NCBI RefSeq assembly: GCF_000003605.2 | Contig: NW_003126884.1 | Location: 295,645-354,931 of the forward strand | DNA length: 59,287 nt | DNA from: Saccoglossus kowalevskii | Lineage: Eukaryota; Hemichordata; Enteropneusta; Harrimaniidae | Reading direction: 5' to 3' | Part shown: in pieces, positions 1-11,640 of the stretch | Layout: every line of letters begins with the position of its first letter | How positions within the stretch are numbered: position 1 is the stretch's first letter | The notes under the pieces: generated by a model | What the model saw: only the letters and a program-made list of their open reading frames with translations | The model's database searches: none | Told to the model about the DNA's origin: nothing | Made by a program: the position numbers and the translations under genes

Positions 1-357
1 TGACGATTTATTTCACAATTGGATCAAAGATGGTTGACTGGCAGGCATCTGTTTTGTTTTTTATGCGGTATCTTGGACGTGCTCTGTCAGTTTTCATTCA
101 AATTTGGCACATACATGTACTTTATACATGTTAGGATGCATGTCCATGACAATTTGTTTCAAAATCTGGTCAAGGATGGCCGATTGACAGCCATCTGACT
201 TTTTGGCCTTACTACTATATTTCCACAATTTATGTACCATTTTCATTCGTATTTGGCAACATCATACATATCAGTGTGTTTCATAATCAGATCAAAGATG
301 GCCGAATAACGGCTGTTTTTATTTTGGCCATATTACTATGACATGAAACACGTGTTT
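1..357 (+). repeat. Family C tandem-monomer repeat, truncated by window edge
   Basis: Two diverged units share 'GATCAAAGATGGCCGA', 'TTTTCATTC.AATTTGGCA' and an ATCTTGGACGTGC-like segment. The same units occur at 6270-7030, 11220-11640, 50330-50917, 55119-55216 and 56873-57040. The copy lies in the intron upstream of the first visible TMEM63 exon; 358-858 shows nothing recognisable. Confidence 0.6.
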
Positions 358-858
358 TGATGTAAATAAACAATCTGTTGTATACGCCACGTGGAACTCA
401 AGTTTCAAGGACAGACTCGCGACAACCCCTCCGCTTTAATATGACGAGCACAAAGAGAACTTAACGGGGACTGTGTCATTTTCAATGACTTGTGTTTATT
501 ATTGCCTCATCACTTTACCTTAATTGGTAGATTATATTTATCAAATGTGCATTTTGTTTTATGTACATTAATTACCATATGCTTGTGCAAATCTGATTCG
601 GCAGATGTTTTAGAAATGCTTCCAATCAGATCTATGAAAATTACCTAAGTTGAATGCACAACCTATCGATAGAAACATACGCAGGTTTGGTGTGGTGCGT
701 TTTGTATGATGACTGAACTGGTCTTTTAATGCTACCTGCATGTGATTTCTAATTGCAAGTAATGGTTCCAAAATTGCGGACAGAATTTTGGGCCATGTAA
801 CTGTACTCCTAATGCAGATTTGACTTAAATGTTGCTGTGTTTTACATTGTTATTTCAG

Positions 859-3800
859 TATTGTTTGTACTGCTCTTCTTTCTGACAACACCAGCTGTTA
901 TCTTAGCTGGTTTAGATGATATCAACTATCAGAAGGCGTTTGAAAACTTACATGTGAGTATATAGAGAAGAGAATAATACATTTACAAAATTATCGCCGT
1001 TTTTGCCAACCAGTTTTTTTTTTGAAATTTACAGATAATTTATGCTGTTGTAATAAGTAGTAACAAATATGAAGAAATTTCGCAAATGTTTGCAGTAATA
1101 TTAACACACCTTAGAAATTATGTCTTGAAACTTTTCTGATTTCTGCATTAAAGTATGCACTCTTTAATGATAACTTAATTAATACCTCCATTCAGTCGGC
1201 AGAAACTTGATACCCCCACATGATGTGCTCATGCATTCATTCTATGATCCGATTCAAGATGTGAGACTGAGAAATTTTAGTTCTAAAAGTTGCACCAAAA
1301 TCACTCATACCGATCGTTGTCTGTTACATGCCTGGCCCTGTTTTGCATTCACGCTTCAAAAGATGCATGAATTTTTTTTTATTGTAATCAACTTTATACA
1401 TAAATTTTATCCAGGAATACCAGAATATAATCATAAACTCACGTTTCTGTAATGCATGTAATACATACTGATATTTTACATTTTTTACAGTCACCATTTG
1501 TGTCTCAGTTCTTACCAACTCTGTTACTGTGGACGTTAGCTGCTCTCTTACCCGTGCTGGTATATTGGTCAAGCTCCTTTGAAGCACATTGGACTAAGAC
1601 AGATGAAAACCACATTGTCATGAGAAAAACGTTTTTCTTTCTTCTCTTTATGCTGCTTATTTTACCATCTCTAGGACTTACCAGGTGCAAATTATAATAA
1701 ATTATGCATTATGTTTCCATATAGGATATATTTTATTATCATAATATAAACCTCGGATATTTTATTTTAGTCTAAGTTCACCAATCATGAGTAATTTTTT
1801 TTTTGCATAAATATATGAGTAATGCGCTGAACTTGTATACTTAAATATGTATTTATGCAAATGTGCACTCTAGCATGTGAATGCTGTTTAGTGATTAATA
1901 TTGGTATTCAATAATGATATTTGTACCATTCTCAGATTATGGAATTTTTAATTTCAAGCAATGTTTTTGAACTACGAATAAACACACAAGCTTGCCAATA
2001 TGGAACATGTTAAGTATGTAGTTGTCTGACTGCATACACAAACCAGGAAGTTCTGGATAACCGTTTGGTAGCATGTACAATGAAAACAAGTTCACTGTTT
2101 GTCTTAGGGAAACCCCCAGTGAAATATTCATTTGCACAATCAAATGCATGTTCTGCAGTATTTATACTGATCGATTCATGTCATTGTTACTTTCTGATTA
2201 CAGTGCTCAAGCTTTTTTTGAATGGTCTCTGAGTAATGAAGAATCTATCAAAATGCGATGGAAGTAAGTGTTGTATTGCACACATTGGCCATCATTATCA
2301 TAAACAAAATTTATGTTGTTTTTGAATTGAATTTTTAGCTCCGCTGTCGACTTTGCCGAGCGGAGCTTATCATATGAGTGATTGTCCGTCGTCCGTGTCA
2401 ATGTTTTACTTTTTCGACTTCTTCTTGAAAACTACAAGCCTGAATGCTTTGATACTTGGTGTATATGCACCTTGGGTAAACCTCTCTTAGATTTGTTCAT
2501 TTCATAATGATATCTTCAATTCTCTAATTTTGGTGAATATTTTTGTCATTTTTGGTAAAAAGGGATATTTTCAACATTTTCAACTTCTTGTTAAAAACCA
2601 AAAGTCCAATTGCTTTGATATTACGGTACATATATAGGTACTACATGTGAACCTCTCTCAGATTTGTTCATTTTGTGATGATATCTTCAATTCTCTAATT
2701 TTGGTTAACATTTTTGGTAAAAAGTGATATTTTCGAATTCTTGTTGCTTTGATACCATGCATATTGTTCCTTTTCTAATGTTATCTTCAGTTTTTCAATT
2801 GAAATGTGCATTACTAACAGCGGAGCTATCTCAGCCAACAGTTATCTCTATTATAACATCTCTATTTACCAAGATGTAACATCCTCCTTTACTGAATAAA
2901 TTACAGTGCTTTACAATACCATGACTTGAAACTACTAAAAATTTATATGAATTATAAGAAACTGTAGAAATTCCCCTCTCCTTAATTAATGCTCTAAACT
3001 ATTTATGTTTGTGTTTCTAGTTGTATATTTTTACCCGACAATGGTGCATTCTTTGTCAACTATGTCATCACCTGTGCATTAGCTGGCACTGCTTTAGAAA
3101 TTATTAGACTGCCGGAATTGATCTATTATGGGTGCAATATGCTATGGACAAAGTCTGAAGCTGAGAAGATCACCAAACGAAGGGTGAGTTTATAATAATG
3201 ACAACTTCAACTAAAATATGTTCTGTGCATTGTATATGCTGCGATATAATTGCAAATATTCATCCTCCTAGCCAATCACCACCAGACTACATTCAAATGA
3301 ATGTCTAATGGAATTCTTTGCTGAAATTATGAGTAATAGACACTTTCTCCATTAACATCTATATCGTAGAGGTATAAAAAAAGATGCATGCATGATTTTG
3401 TATGTTTTCTCAGTGGAGTTCATGGAGTTTTTGACTCCCGTGTGCGAAGCACACAATGGGAGTCTTTGCAGTTACCCTGTCTGTATATGTGTATGTGTGT
3501 GTGTGTATGTGTGTCCTTCTTGTCCACTGATATCTCAAGAACCATACATCGTTTTTTGATGAAACTTGGTGTATAGATGCTCTGGGCCAATGCGCTGATT
3601 TGATTAGGTTTTGGTAGAAATCCATGCATATTAATTACCTAATTTGCATGATAATTAGCTCATTTTTAGCTGTTCCATGACTGTTCCACTGATATCTAAA
3701 GAACTACTTATTGGATTATGATGAAACTTGGTTCATAGATGCTTTGAACTAATGCCAGGTTTTGATTAGTTTTGGGTGAAAATCTGTGCACATTAATTAC

Positions 3801-6800
3801 CTAATTTGCATAATGATTAGTAAATTTTCGGCTTTTCCACTGATATCTCAACTACTAATCATCACATATCAATGAAACTTAGTACCTAGATGTCATAGGA
3901 CACTGCACAGACCTACCGGTAGTAGTTTTTAGGGTAATATCAGTACATACTAATTACCTAATTTGCATAATAAATTAATTTTCAACTTTTGATATTTCAA
4001 GTAGTAAGCATTACATTTCAATGAAACATGGTACATAGATACTCAAGGACTATGCAGAGATCGATTGTTTTGGGATAAATATTTGTGCATATGAATCACC
4101 TAATTTGCATAATTAGTTAATTTTCGGATTTTCACGTATATCTCAAGTACTAATCATCACATTTCAATGAAACTTGGTACATAGATCCTCTAGGACTATG
4201 CAGAGATCTGATTAGTTTTGGGGTAAATAATTATATATATTAATTAACTTATTTGCATAATTATTTAATTTTCAGCTTTTTCACTGATATCTCGAGTACC
4301 GGTACTTATCATCACCTTTAAATGAAACTTTGTACATAGATGCTCTAGAACAATGTACAAATATGATCAGTTTTGGGTTAAAATCTGTTCATATAAATTC
4401 CCTAATTAGCCTAATAATTCATAATTGTTCTGATCACATTTCAATGAAACTTGATACATAGATGGTCTGTTACATTGCGCAGACCTTATTAGTTTTACAC
4501 TCTGTTCATTTTAATTTTCTGATTTGCATAATTAGTTTTCAGTTTTTCCATCAATATCTCAAGTACAAGTAATTTTGAATTAATTTTTACTGTGTCTCTA
4601 ATACTCTCAGCACACAGAAGTTCTTTCTAAGCTTTCTTTGATTATTGCTGTTGTTTCTGTACAGGAGTTGGCTTATGAATTCCAGTTTGGTATACAGTAT
4701 GCCTGGATGTTGTGTATATTTACTATTGTAGTTGTCTATGGTATCACCTGTCCTCTCATTGTACCATTTGGTGAGTATATTTGTTTATCAGTTCTGACTT
4801 TAGTTTTTTTGCAGATTCCTCAATAGTTTTCTCATGTGTTATCTCCCTCCTGTCCACTAGAATTGCCATTTTCATTGAATCTCATGTCCACTGGCTGGGA
4901 CTGGTATACTTCCATAAAACCTTATGTTCATTGAGACTAGTACAAGAACCACCTGTTCACTGGGACTGACACCTTTCCCATATGTGTCATTTACCCTAGC
5001 TCCTATCTATTTTTCACACTTTTATTGTCCACTCAGACTGGCACTTTCATTATAAAAACCACCAGTCCCATATTTGGCGTTTGCCCTCCTGTCCCACATG
5101 TGGTATTCCTCCTCCTATCACCTTTGTGTTTGCGTCCTTTGTCCACTAGGGTACTGTAAAATCTGTATTAAAAGCCGCGGCTTCTATTAAAATGGTACAA
5201 TGCAACAGAGGGGATGCGGCTTCTATTAGAGCATCTACACATATGAGAAATGATGAATTTTTGGGTCTCAATTGTTAAAAAAGAATGGGTGTGGCTTCTA
5301 TTAGGGATGCGGCTTTTAGGTAGTACTTTTATAGAACTGTTCCTATGAGAATGCTAAGTAAAATAATTGCTTGATATTATTTACAGGTTTGCTGTATATG
5401 GTGTTGAAACATATGGTAGATAGATACAATATCTATTTTGCTTATGCGCCCTCTCGAATTGATAAAGGAATACACAATTCAGCTGTCAACTATGTCATCA
5501 TCTCGGCAGTATTTTTGCAATGTTCTATACTATTCTTCTCTGTCATCAGACTAGGTATGTTATTGCTTTCAGAGATAACGTCAGTTTTTTCTGGCTTAAT
5601 ATGCTTAACTGTGGATATGTAACAACCATATAAACCATTGCTACATACTGATACAAACTTGTATTTCTAAAGAAGCAATAATTTATATTATTATTATTTA
5701 TCTTGTCTTGAAATATATACCCTAAGCTGCTAAGATGAGATTTTTACATTCAGTGTTTGATATATTAAAATACCATGATAATATGTAAAAGTGCATTGTC
5801 AGATTTATTTGCATATGCAATTTTAAAAGAGCAAATTGTGTACATTAAGTATACTTTAATGCAACACAATTTGGTATAGAATGGGAAGTATTTGTGATTT
5901 AGAACATAGCAATAAGAACATTCAACTCAAAGGATTCTTTGTCAAGTTTTGTGTGTTAATAACATACAAATTTCTCTTATATGTGCTTTCAGGTTCTCTG
6001 GATCCAAGGACTATTGTATCTGCTGTTGTACTTATATTAATTTTAGGTCTGCTTATAGCAAAGACCTGTTTCAATCTGTGGATGGGTTTTATACCCCATG
6101 CATATGAGGAATTTACTAATCTAGAAGAACCAGTATCTCAAGAGGAGGAACCCACTGTGAGTAGTCTGTCTTGTTGTGACTGTATTCATTACTACAGTGT
6201 TTCAGATTGTAGTCTTGAAATAAGGAAATGTTGAGTTCAGTTGAATTGAAAAACAGTAGAGAAACCTACAGTGTCTTTATTAGTTCCATTTCGATTCAGT
6301 CCAAAAACAGAGACTTGTGTTTTGACCTCCATGTGTCCATCTATGCATCTCCGACTGTATCTTGGACATGCCTATAATCCGATCACATTCAAACTTCACA
6401 AATACATCATATATCTTGGGCGACATATGATTTTATTTCATGATCAAATTCAAGATGACCAAATAGCAGAAATGCTAGAAATTCATCAAAATCAAACATT
6501 TATGCCATTCCGGAACCAGACCTTCGTAGTGTATGGTCACATGTCATTCAAACTTACATTGAACATTATAGGGCTTTGTTGCATGTCATTTTGATCGGTT
6601 TCAAAATGGCTGACATTTTTATTTTAATGGAAGTTCTGGAACTTTATCTCAGACATGTCCTTACTGTGTTCATTCAAACTTTACATATACTACACATTGC
6701 ATGTGTGCGTATTTATTTGGTTATCGGATTCAAGTTGGTTGTATATTAAAAATTAGTCAAAAACAAGCATTAATTTCTGCAATTTTGGTTCCTGGTCATG

Positions 6801-7275
6801 CATAGACAGATTTTGTTCAATATTGGTAGATACATTGAACTTTATGGAACCTTAATGCATGTCACTTTGTTGTCAGATCAGACTCAAAATGGCCGACTGG
6901 TGTCTGACTGGTTTGTTTAGTAAATGCAATTTTGTCATATCTCAGGCATATCTCCGACATAATTCTGACTGTTCATGTTAAAACTTTATATATTTCTTAA
7001 GCTTGAGAACTCACAAGGACTATGTAATGTAATCTAGTTGAAATTCAACATATCATGTTTTTCCAGGGTAATAATTTTTTTTTCATCTTGCAGAATTTTG
7101 TACCGGGTGTACTTTACGACCGAATTCCAAAACTGAAGAAATTGATGATGGCCTTCGTCATGGTGCTCCACCCCGCCTTGCTTATGGTGCAACCTCCACT
7201 GCTGCCTCTGATTATGGGTCATCAGACATCTCCACAAAAGAAAAAGCCCCGCTGGCAGAGAATATTGAACAATGA
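859..7275 (+). CDS. TMEM63: TMEM63/CSC1-like mechanosensitive cation channel, C-terminal half (8 exons)
   Basis: Partial gene; the 5' part lies before the window. Coding exons placed by GT/AG borders and unbroken phase: 859-953, 1491-1684, 2204-2263, 3021-3183, 4665-4770, 5387-5554, 5993-6156 and 7094-7275. The peptide carries hallmarks of the OSCA/TMEM63 family (DUF221, RSN1_7TM): [64 protein letters not shown] and [13 protein letters not shown]. At least six hydrophobic segments are visible, matching the pore half of the channel. The family forms osmo- and stretch-activated cation channels of plasma membrane and endolysosomes. The tail after the last membrane segment is acidic ([13 protein letters not shown]), as in vertebrate paralogues. 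The A/B/C paralogue cannot be assigned. The last exon shows an apparent frameshift (separate entry). Family assignment is very secure; the final residues are less so. Confidence 0.93.
2335..2843 (+). mobile_element. Family A hairpin/tandem-monomer element (plus orientation)
   Basis: It starts TTTTTAGCTCCGCTGTCGAC, continues through a hairpin (AGCTCCGCT/AGCGGAGCT) and a GTCCGTCGTCC tract, then about 150-bp monomers containing TAGGTACTACATGTGGACC. It ends AACAGCGGAGCTATCTCAGC. The outer ends AGCTCCGCTGT and ACAGCGGAGCT are inverted. It sits in the TMEM63 intron between exons 2204-2263 and 3021-3183. No target duplication is seen. Five copies occur in the window. Confidence 0.75.
3428..4637 (+). 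mobile_element. Family B hairpin/tandem-monomer element
   Basis: It begins after a T run with the imperfect palindrome GACTCCCGTGTGC-GAA-GCACACAATGGGAGTC and a TG/TGTCC tract. Then come about eight monomers of roughly 140-150 bp, each with GATATCTCAAG, TGAAACTTGGTACATAGATG and TTAATTACCTAATTTGCAT. It ends CTCAGCACACAGAAGTTCTT. The right end lies only about 27 bp from the acceptor of TMEM63 exon 4665-4770, so the element contributes the sequence just upstream of that splice site. Related copies are at 46093-46706 and 58999 to the window end. Confidence 0.75.
4848..5150 (+). repeat. Degenerate tandem repeat (TGTCCACT..GACTGG units)
   Basis: Loose repeats of 'CTGTCCACTnGnACTGGnACnTTTC' fill most of this intronic stretch between exons 4665-4770 and 5387-5554. 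Units are too diverged to give an exact period. Confidence 0.4.
5154..5335. mobile_element. MITE-like repeat with AAAAGCCGC subterminal inverted repeats
   Basis: It starts TACTGTAAAATCTG, like the TA-type MITEs at 48680, 51261 and 55491, and has inverted AAAAGCCGC / GCGGCTTTT near the ends. GGCTTCTATTA is repeated three times inside. The terminal repeats are imperfect, so borders are approximate. Confidence 0.45.
6270..7030 (+). repeat. Family C tandem-monomer element
   Basis: It begins TTCAGTCCAAAAACAGAGAC, a decayed form of the hairpin end seen at 50900-50917 in the other orientation. Diverged monomers follow with CATTCAAACTT..CA and CAAGATGNCCGA. It fills the last TMEM63 intron and ends about 60 bp before the acceptor at 7093. 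Confidence 0.6.
7094..7275 (+). CDS. TMEM63: Last coding exon of the TMEM63-like gene, with apparent 1-nt frame break
   Basis: The acceptor TTGCAG ends at 7093. Entering in the phase set by the previous exon gives [13 protein letters not shown], which fits the (Y/F)V..VL motif of vertebrate TMEM63 tails. That frame then becomes non-family-like and runs on to 7507. From about 7133 the frame one step over reads [19 protein letters not shown] and then an S/T/D-rich tail ending ENIEQ at TGA 7273-7275. Vertebrate TMEM63A has a comparable P-rich then TYG stretch at this place. The switch falls at the A4 run 7129-7132, so one missing A in the assembly or allele would join the two halves. A real truncation or an unseen short exon is possible but less likely. 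Confidence 0.7.
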
Positions 7276-7789
7276 GAAAAAGAAACAATATAACAATGCT
7301 GGTACTAATTTCAGCATGGCATCAGCCAATCGAGATGCTGAAATGTTTGAGTTACAGACGTGTAGACGTTCAAAAATGTATCAAGTTACACAATTAGGGC
7401 GTGGTTTTGCAAAAGTGGGCGTGGTTTCTAAAATGTTCAATGTTTGTAACTCGATGCCCAAAACTCAAACCATTCAAAATCTCTTCAGTATCTGTTACAA
7501 CCACTGATTACTCATAAGTGATTGAACTTTTTAATTATATCCACAATGTTTATGCTCAGATGGTTTGTCTAGGAGCCACAAATTAAGGCTAACCTAAAAT
7601 TTAACAGGTTTAACAGATGGAGTAAGTATCAGTTTTCAAAAAAACATCAAATATAATTTTAAAAAAATATCAAAGACATGTATTATAAGTACAATGTAAT
7701 GCTTTTCTCAATACTATAATCAATGGAAATTAAATTTGTAGTGGGCTTCTGCAAATTAATAAAGAAGTATTTTGCGCAATATGACGCAT

Positions 7790-8190
7790 AAAATAATACC
7801 CATAATCCTTTATTCAATGTGGCTGTTTAAAATATTACCCATAATCCTGGCTCAGTATTCAATATGGCTGCATCAAGTAATACCCATAATTTTTTGTTTA
7901 ATATTCAATATGGCTGTATAGAATAATACCCATAATCCTTTGCTTGATACTCAATATGGCCACATGAAATGAAACTCGCATTCCTTTGCTCAGTATTCAA
8001 TATGGCCGCATAAATGAAACCCATAATTAATCAATCAATTAAATATATATAGCGCCAGTATGCATAACATAAAAGATGTTATAGCTAAGCCACACTAAAT
8101 GCATTTGAGACTAAGTAAGTCTATAGTTTGTCTTAATCCTTCGCTCAATGTTTCAATATGGCTGCATGAAAATTACATTTCTTTGCATGG
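7790..8190 (+). repeat. Degenerate minisatellite, about 57-bp unit
   Basis: Six to seven diverged units follow the pattern ACCCATAATCCTTTGCT, then CAATATTCAATATGGC, then TGCATNAAATAAT. The array is interrupted at about 8025-8130 by unrelated sequence containing TATATATAGCGCCAGTATGC. It lies in the presumed 3' UTR of the TMEM63-like gene. Confidence 0.65.
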
Positions 8191-9213
8191 TGTAAAATTT
8201 TAAAACAAAGCAATAGTAACTGATTTGATATTTGAGAATAGAAGTATGTTTGTATATTTGGAAGTATTTTAAATTGTGTGATGTGTATTACTTAACTTGT
8301 ATTTTACTATACACCATCACAGAGACAGAAACAAATCAGAACATAAATTTTGGAAGCATGCAGAATTACGTAAGAATTTTCCACCCATATCTGTCAGTGA
8401 AATTTACTCTTAATAAAAAATATGCTACTAGCACATACTGGCATCTATGTTCAATTCAGCAGGACTGAGAAATTTACTGCAGAACAGCTGTATGGTGATT
8501 GCTGAATACCGTTGACAGTCTTGCTGTGACTTGTTTCCAACTTGTAAAATATAATTGTTTACGTGAAGAATTTGAAAGCTTCCCTATAATATAGGCTACT
8601 TTATATCTGTGTGATTGTGTTTTGTGTATAGAAAAGTGATATATTTATGGAGTGACCGCGACAAATGAACTGAGTCTGTGGAAATTAGAGATATGTACAT
8701 ATATACAGTAATTATATATAGAAATATACAAGAGTTTATTTATTCCTGAAGACTTGTGTTTTGTGATATTATTTTGTATGTTTTTATTACATGTTGATTA
8801 TTTGAAACTTATCTTTTTAACAGCGGTATACTGTTCCCATTTGAGAAGCACAGAAGAAAGTCATTACTATTAACACGTTTATTTGTTTTTATGTCTATGC
8901 AATGTGTACGCCCACAACAATAATCTCATTCATTAACATGCTGTCCCACATTTTTACACGATTCTTTGTATCAAAAAACTTGAATCAACATTATTTGTTG
9001 TCAAATATCAACTATGTGTTTGTCATATTCAACTCAGTTGTTTGATTTAATCTGTGTACCGCATTGTACCTCCTTACATATGTTCGGCAGATTAACTTTG
9101 TACCTAATATGCTATATATATTTTGGTAAGGGCTCGTTGAAGAAAAGTTGATAATTTCTTCAATTTTGGTATCAAAGGTATTGATAATGGAACATTGGGA
9201 AAAATGTTCTGTT

Positions 9214-9897
9214 TTTAGCTCCGCTGTCGACTTTGTTGAACGGAGCTTATCATATGAGTGATTGTCTGTCGTCGTCCGTGTCAATGTTTTACTTTTTCAA
9301 CTTCTTCTTGAAAACTACAAGCCTGAATGCTTTGATACCTTGGGTGGACCTCTCTTAGATTTGTTCATTTCATGATGATATCTTCAATTCTCTAATTTTG
9401 GTGAATATGTTTGTCATTTTTGGTAAAAAGGGATATTTTCAACTTCTTGTTGAAAACCGCAAGTCCAATTGCTTTGATATTACATATATAGGTACTACAT
9501 GTGGACCTCTCTCAGATTTGTTCATTTTGTAATGATATCTTCAATTCTCTAATTTTGGTGAATATTTTTGTCATTTTTGGTAAAAAGTGATATTTTCGAC
9601 TTCTTGTTAAAAAGCACAAGTCCAACCGCAATTCTGATTGCTTTGATACTACATATATAGGTACTACATGTCGACCTCTTTCAGATTTGTTAATTTCGTG
9701 GTGATATCTTCAATTACTTAATTTTGATGATTATTTTTGTCATTTTTGGTGAAAAGTGATATTTTTGAATTCTTGTTGAAAACAGCAAGTCCCGTTGCTT
9801 TGATACTATACTTATTGTTCATTTTCTAATGATATCTTCTGTTCTTTAATTGAAATGTGCATTGCTAACAGCGAAGCTATCTCAGCCAACAGGCTGC
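9214..9897 (+). mobile_element. Family A hairpin/tandem-monomer element (plus orientation)
   Basis: It starts TTTTTAGCTCCGCTGTCGAC and has the terminal hairpin with two changes. A GTCGTCCGTG tract follows, then monomers at about 9340, 9500 and 9660, ending CTCAGCCAACAGGCTGCTTTT. Compared with the copy at 2335 it keeps the second terminal hairpin (CAGCC..GGCTG, partly decayed). Confidence 0.75.
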
Positions 9898-10480
9898 TTT
9901 TGTATCTTCATATACCCCTTGAAGTCAATTTCAGGCACCATTCACAAAATAGTTTCATTTATAGTCTGCTCTTTTCCGCATGCAGTGTTACGAAAATTTC
10001 AAATTTATTGATCAAATAGTAGAAGCAATTTTGTGCTTTTGGTCTGAAATTAACATTGAATTCAATAACTGGAAATGTGAACAAATTTATCCAAATTTTA
10101 GCAGCAAAAAAAATTTGGCACTCGAATAGTTCAGAGCCTGTTCAACTAAGGGAAAGTTCAAGATTCTCTGTCAGTATCTATTGGTGAGAGCTGAACTTGT
10201 CAGTTAACAAAGAACCATTTTTTTTTTTTATTTATTTATTTATTCATTTCTGTCAGTTCACAATGTGCAATAAATGTATTTACAGAAAGTGATGTTCAGT
10301 TTAGTGCATGAAACAGGATTATATACAGATTTGTTTGTGTATCTATTATATGACTATGTATGTTTTTGTGCCATGTACTTATTATTGACAGCATTTTGAA
10401 TATTTAATCAACTGAAATATTGTAATTGCATTTCGCATGAAGAGACTTGATTGTTCATAACTATCGTGTTTTGATGTAGG

Positions 10481-10605
10481 GTGGAGGCATAGTTCGGTGG
10501 ATGTGGGATGCATAGTTTGGTGGATGTGGGATGCATAGTTCGGTGGATGTGGGATGCATAGTTTGGTGGATGTGGGATGCATAGTTCGGTGGATGTGGGA
10601 TGCAC
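10481..10605 (+). repeat. 23-bp tandem array with alternating units
   Basis: Five near-identical copies of GGTGGATGTGGGATGCATAG plus TT and one variable base lie head to tail. The variable base alternates C, T, C, T, C, giving a 46-bp higher-order unit. It lies in the presumed TMEM63 3' UTR. Confidence 0.9.
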
Positions 10606-11219
10606 TGGTGGAGTCAATACACTTGATATATTCTATATAGATTTTTAAAGAAGATCATACAGTCTGCATTTGTTAAATCTGGAGAGGCTTATTATCCATG
10701 CTGATGTTATCCAGTTTCCTCCTCTAAATATATTTCTAGTCTAGCTACTAGAGATATAGGTGTCATGTCCATGCTCCCCTACACCCACTTCCTCCCCCCC
10801 CTACAGGAATACTGTGTAGATGGTAGTCAGTATTATGTATTATACTGTGAATAATGAGGAATGTAGAAATGTGTGCTGTCACAATAGGGAATTGTATTAA
10901 ACTTTGTGTTTAACTGTCAATAAAAGCAATTAAAAAGTAGGTTTCATTGTTTTGTTTATTTACAATACTACAGTCACATTTAGATGATCAGAGGGTGGCA
11001 CAATGGTGAAGCTTGTAATTATTGCAATGCCAGAAAAATAAATGAGTTTTTCAAAATAAAAGAAAATATTGGTTGCAGACTTTACTCCCAAAATTCATTT
11101 TGGCTGTAGTATTTATTGTGTTTCAGACACAGTAAAAAACTGGGATTTGTTAATTATCCCTTGTACAACCTCCATGTACCGAGACCAATCTCATTTTTTA
11201 CATTGTGCAAACATCATTC

Positions 11220-11640
11220 ATCTTTAGATACTTTTACACATTCATTTGTTTCAAAAATGCGTTAAAATCGAGCATTTTTGTCGAACTGGATTTTTGACAA
11301 ATTATACTTTGCACATCATTATTTTTGAGAACGGGTTAAACATGGCCATCTAGTGTCCATTTTTTTTTAATTAAAGTAGTTCCTGGGATACCTGTGACAT
11401 GCCGAGACTGCACATGTTCAAACTTCACATTTACATCACATATATGTACAAGCAATCGTTCATGATGAAATACAAAATGGCTTTTATTTTAGTTACAATA
11501 TTGCATCAAAATCGAGCATTTATGCGATTGTTCATGAACAGGTTTTGTTCAATCTTGGTATATGCATTGAACATGACGAAACCTTGGAGCACGTCAAAAA
11601 TATCCGCCAAAGCCAAATTGAAGATAAGAAAATCGAAGTT
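11220..11640 (+). repeat. Family C tandem-monomer repeat, decayed
   Basis: Two units share 'AAAATCGAGCATTT.TG', 'CACATGTTCAAACTTCACAT' and 'ATGATGAAATACAAAATGGC' with the other family C copies. This is the last interspersed copy of families A-C before the repeat-poor region. Confidence 0.55.

Larger units (their letters stand above)
7276..10945 (+). other. TMEM63: Probable 3' UTR / downstream region of the TMEM63-like gene
   Basis: No coding exon is seen after the stop. Possible poly(A) signals AATAAA occur at 8412-8417 and 10919-10924. The latter is followed by A-rich then T-rich sequence and is the best candidate end. If it is used, the 3' UTR is about 3.6 kb and contains a degenerate minisatellite (7790-8190), a family A element (9216-9897) and a 23-bp tandem array (10481-10605). 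RNA evidence would be needed to choose the end. Confidence 0.4.

Noticed and set aside
7055-7507. 150-codon reading through the last TMEM63 exon
   Set aside because: Only its first about 13 spliced codons (from 7094) fit the family; the rest is displaced by a better frame from the A4 run onward.
10481-10605. CRISPR-like regular repeats
   Set aside because: Units are directly adjacent without spacers, and the DNA is eukaryotic.
10382-10617. PTSTELCIPHPPNYASHIHQ-type repetitive peptide
   Set aside because: It is a translation of the 23-bp tandem array, not a protein gene.
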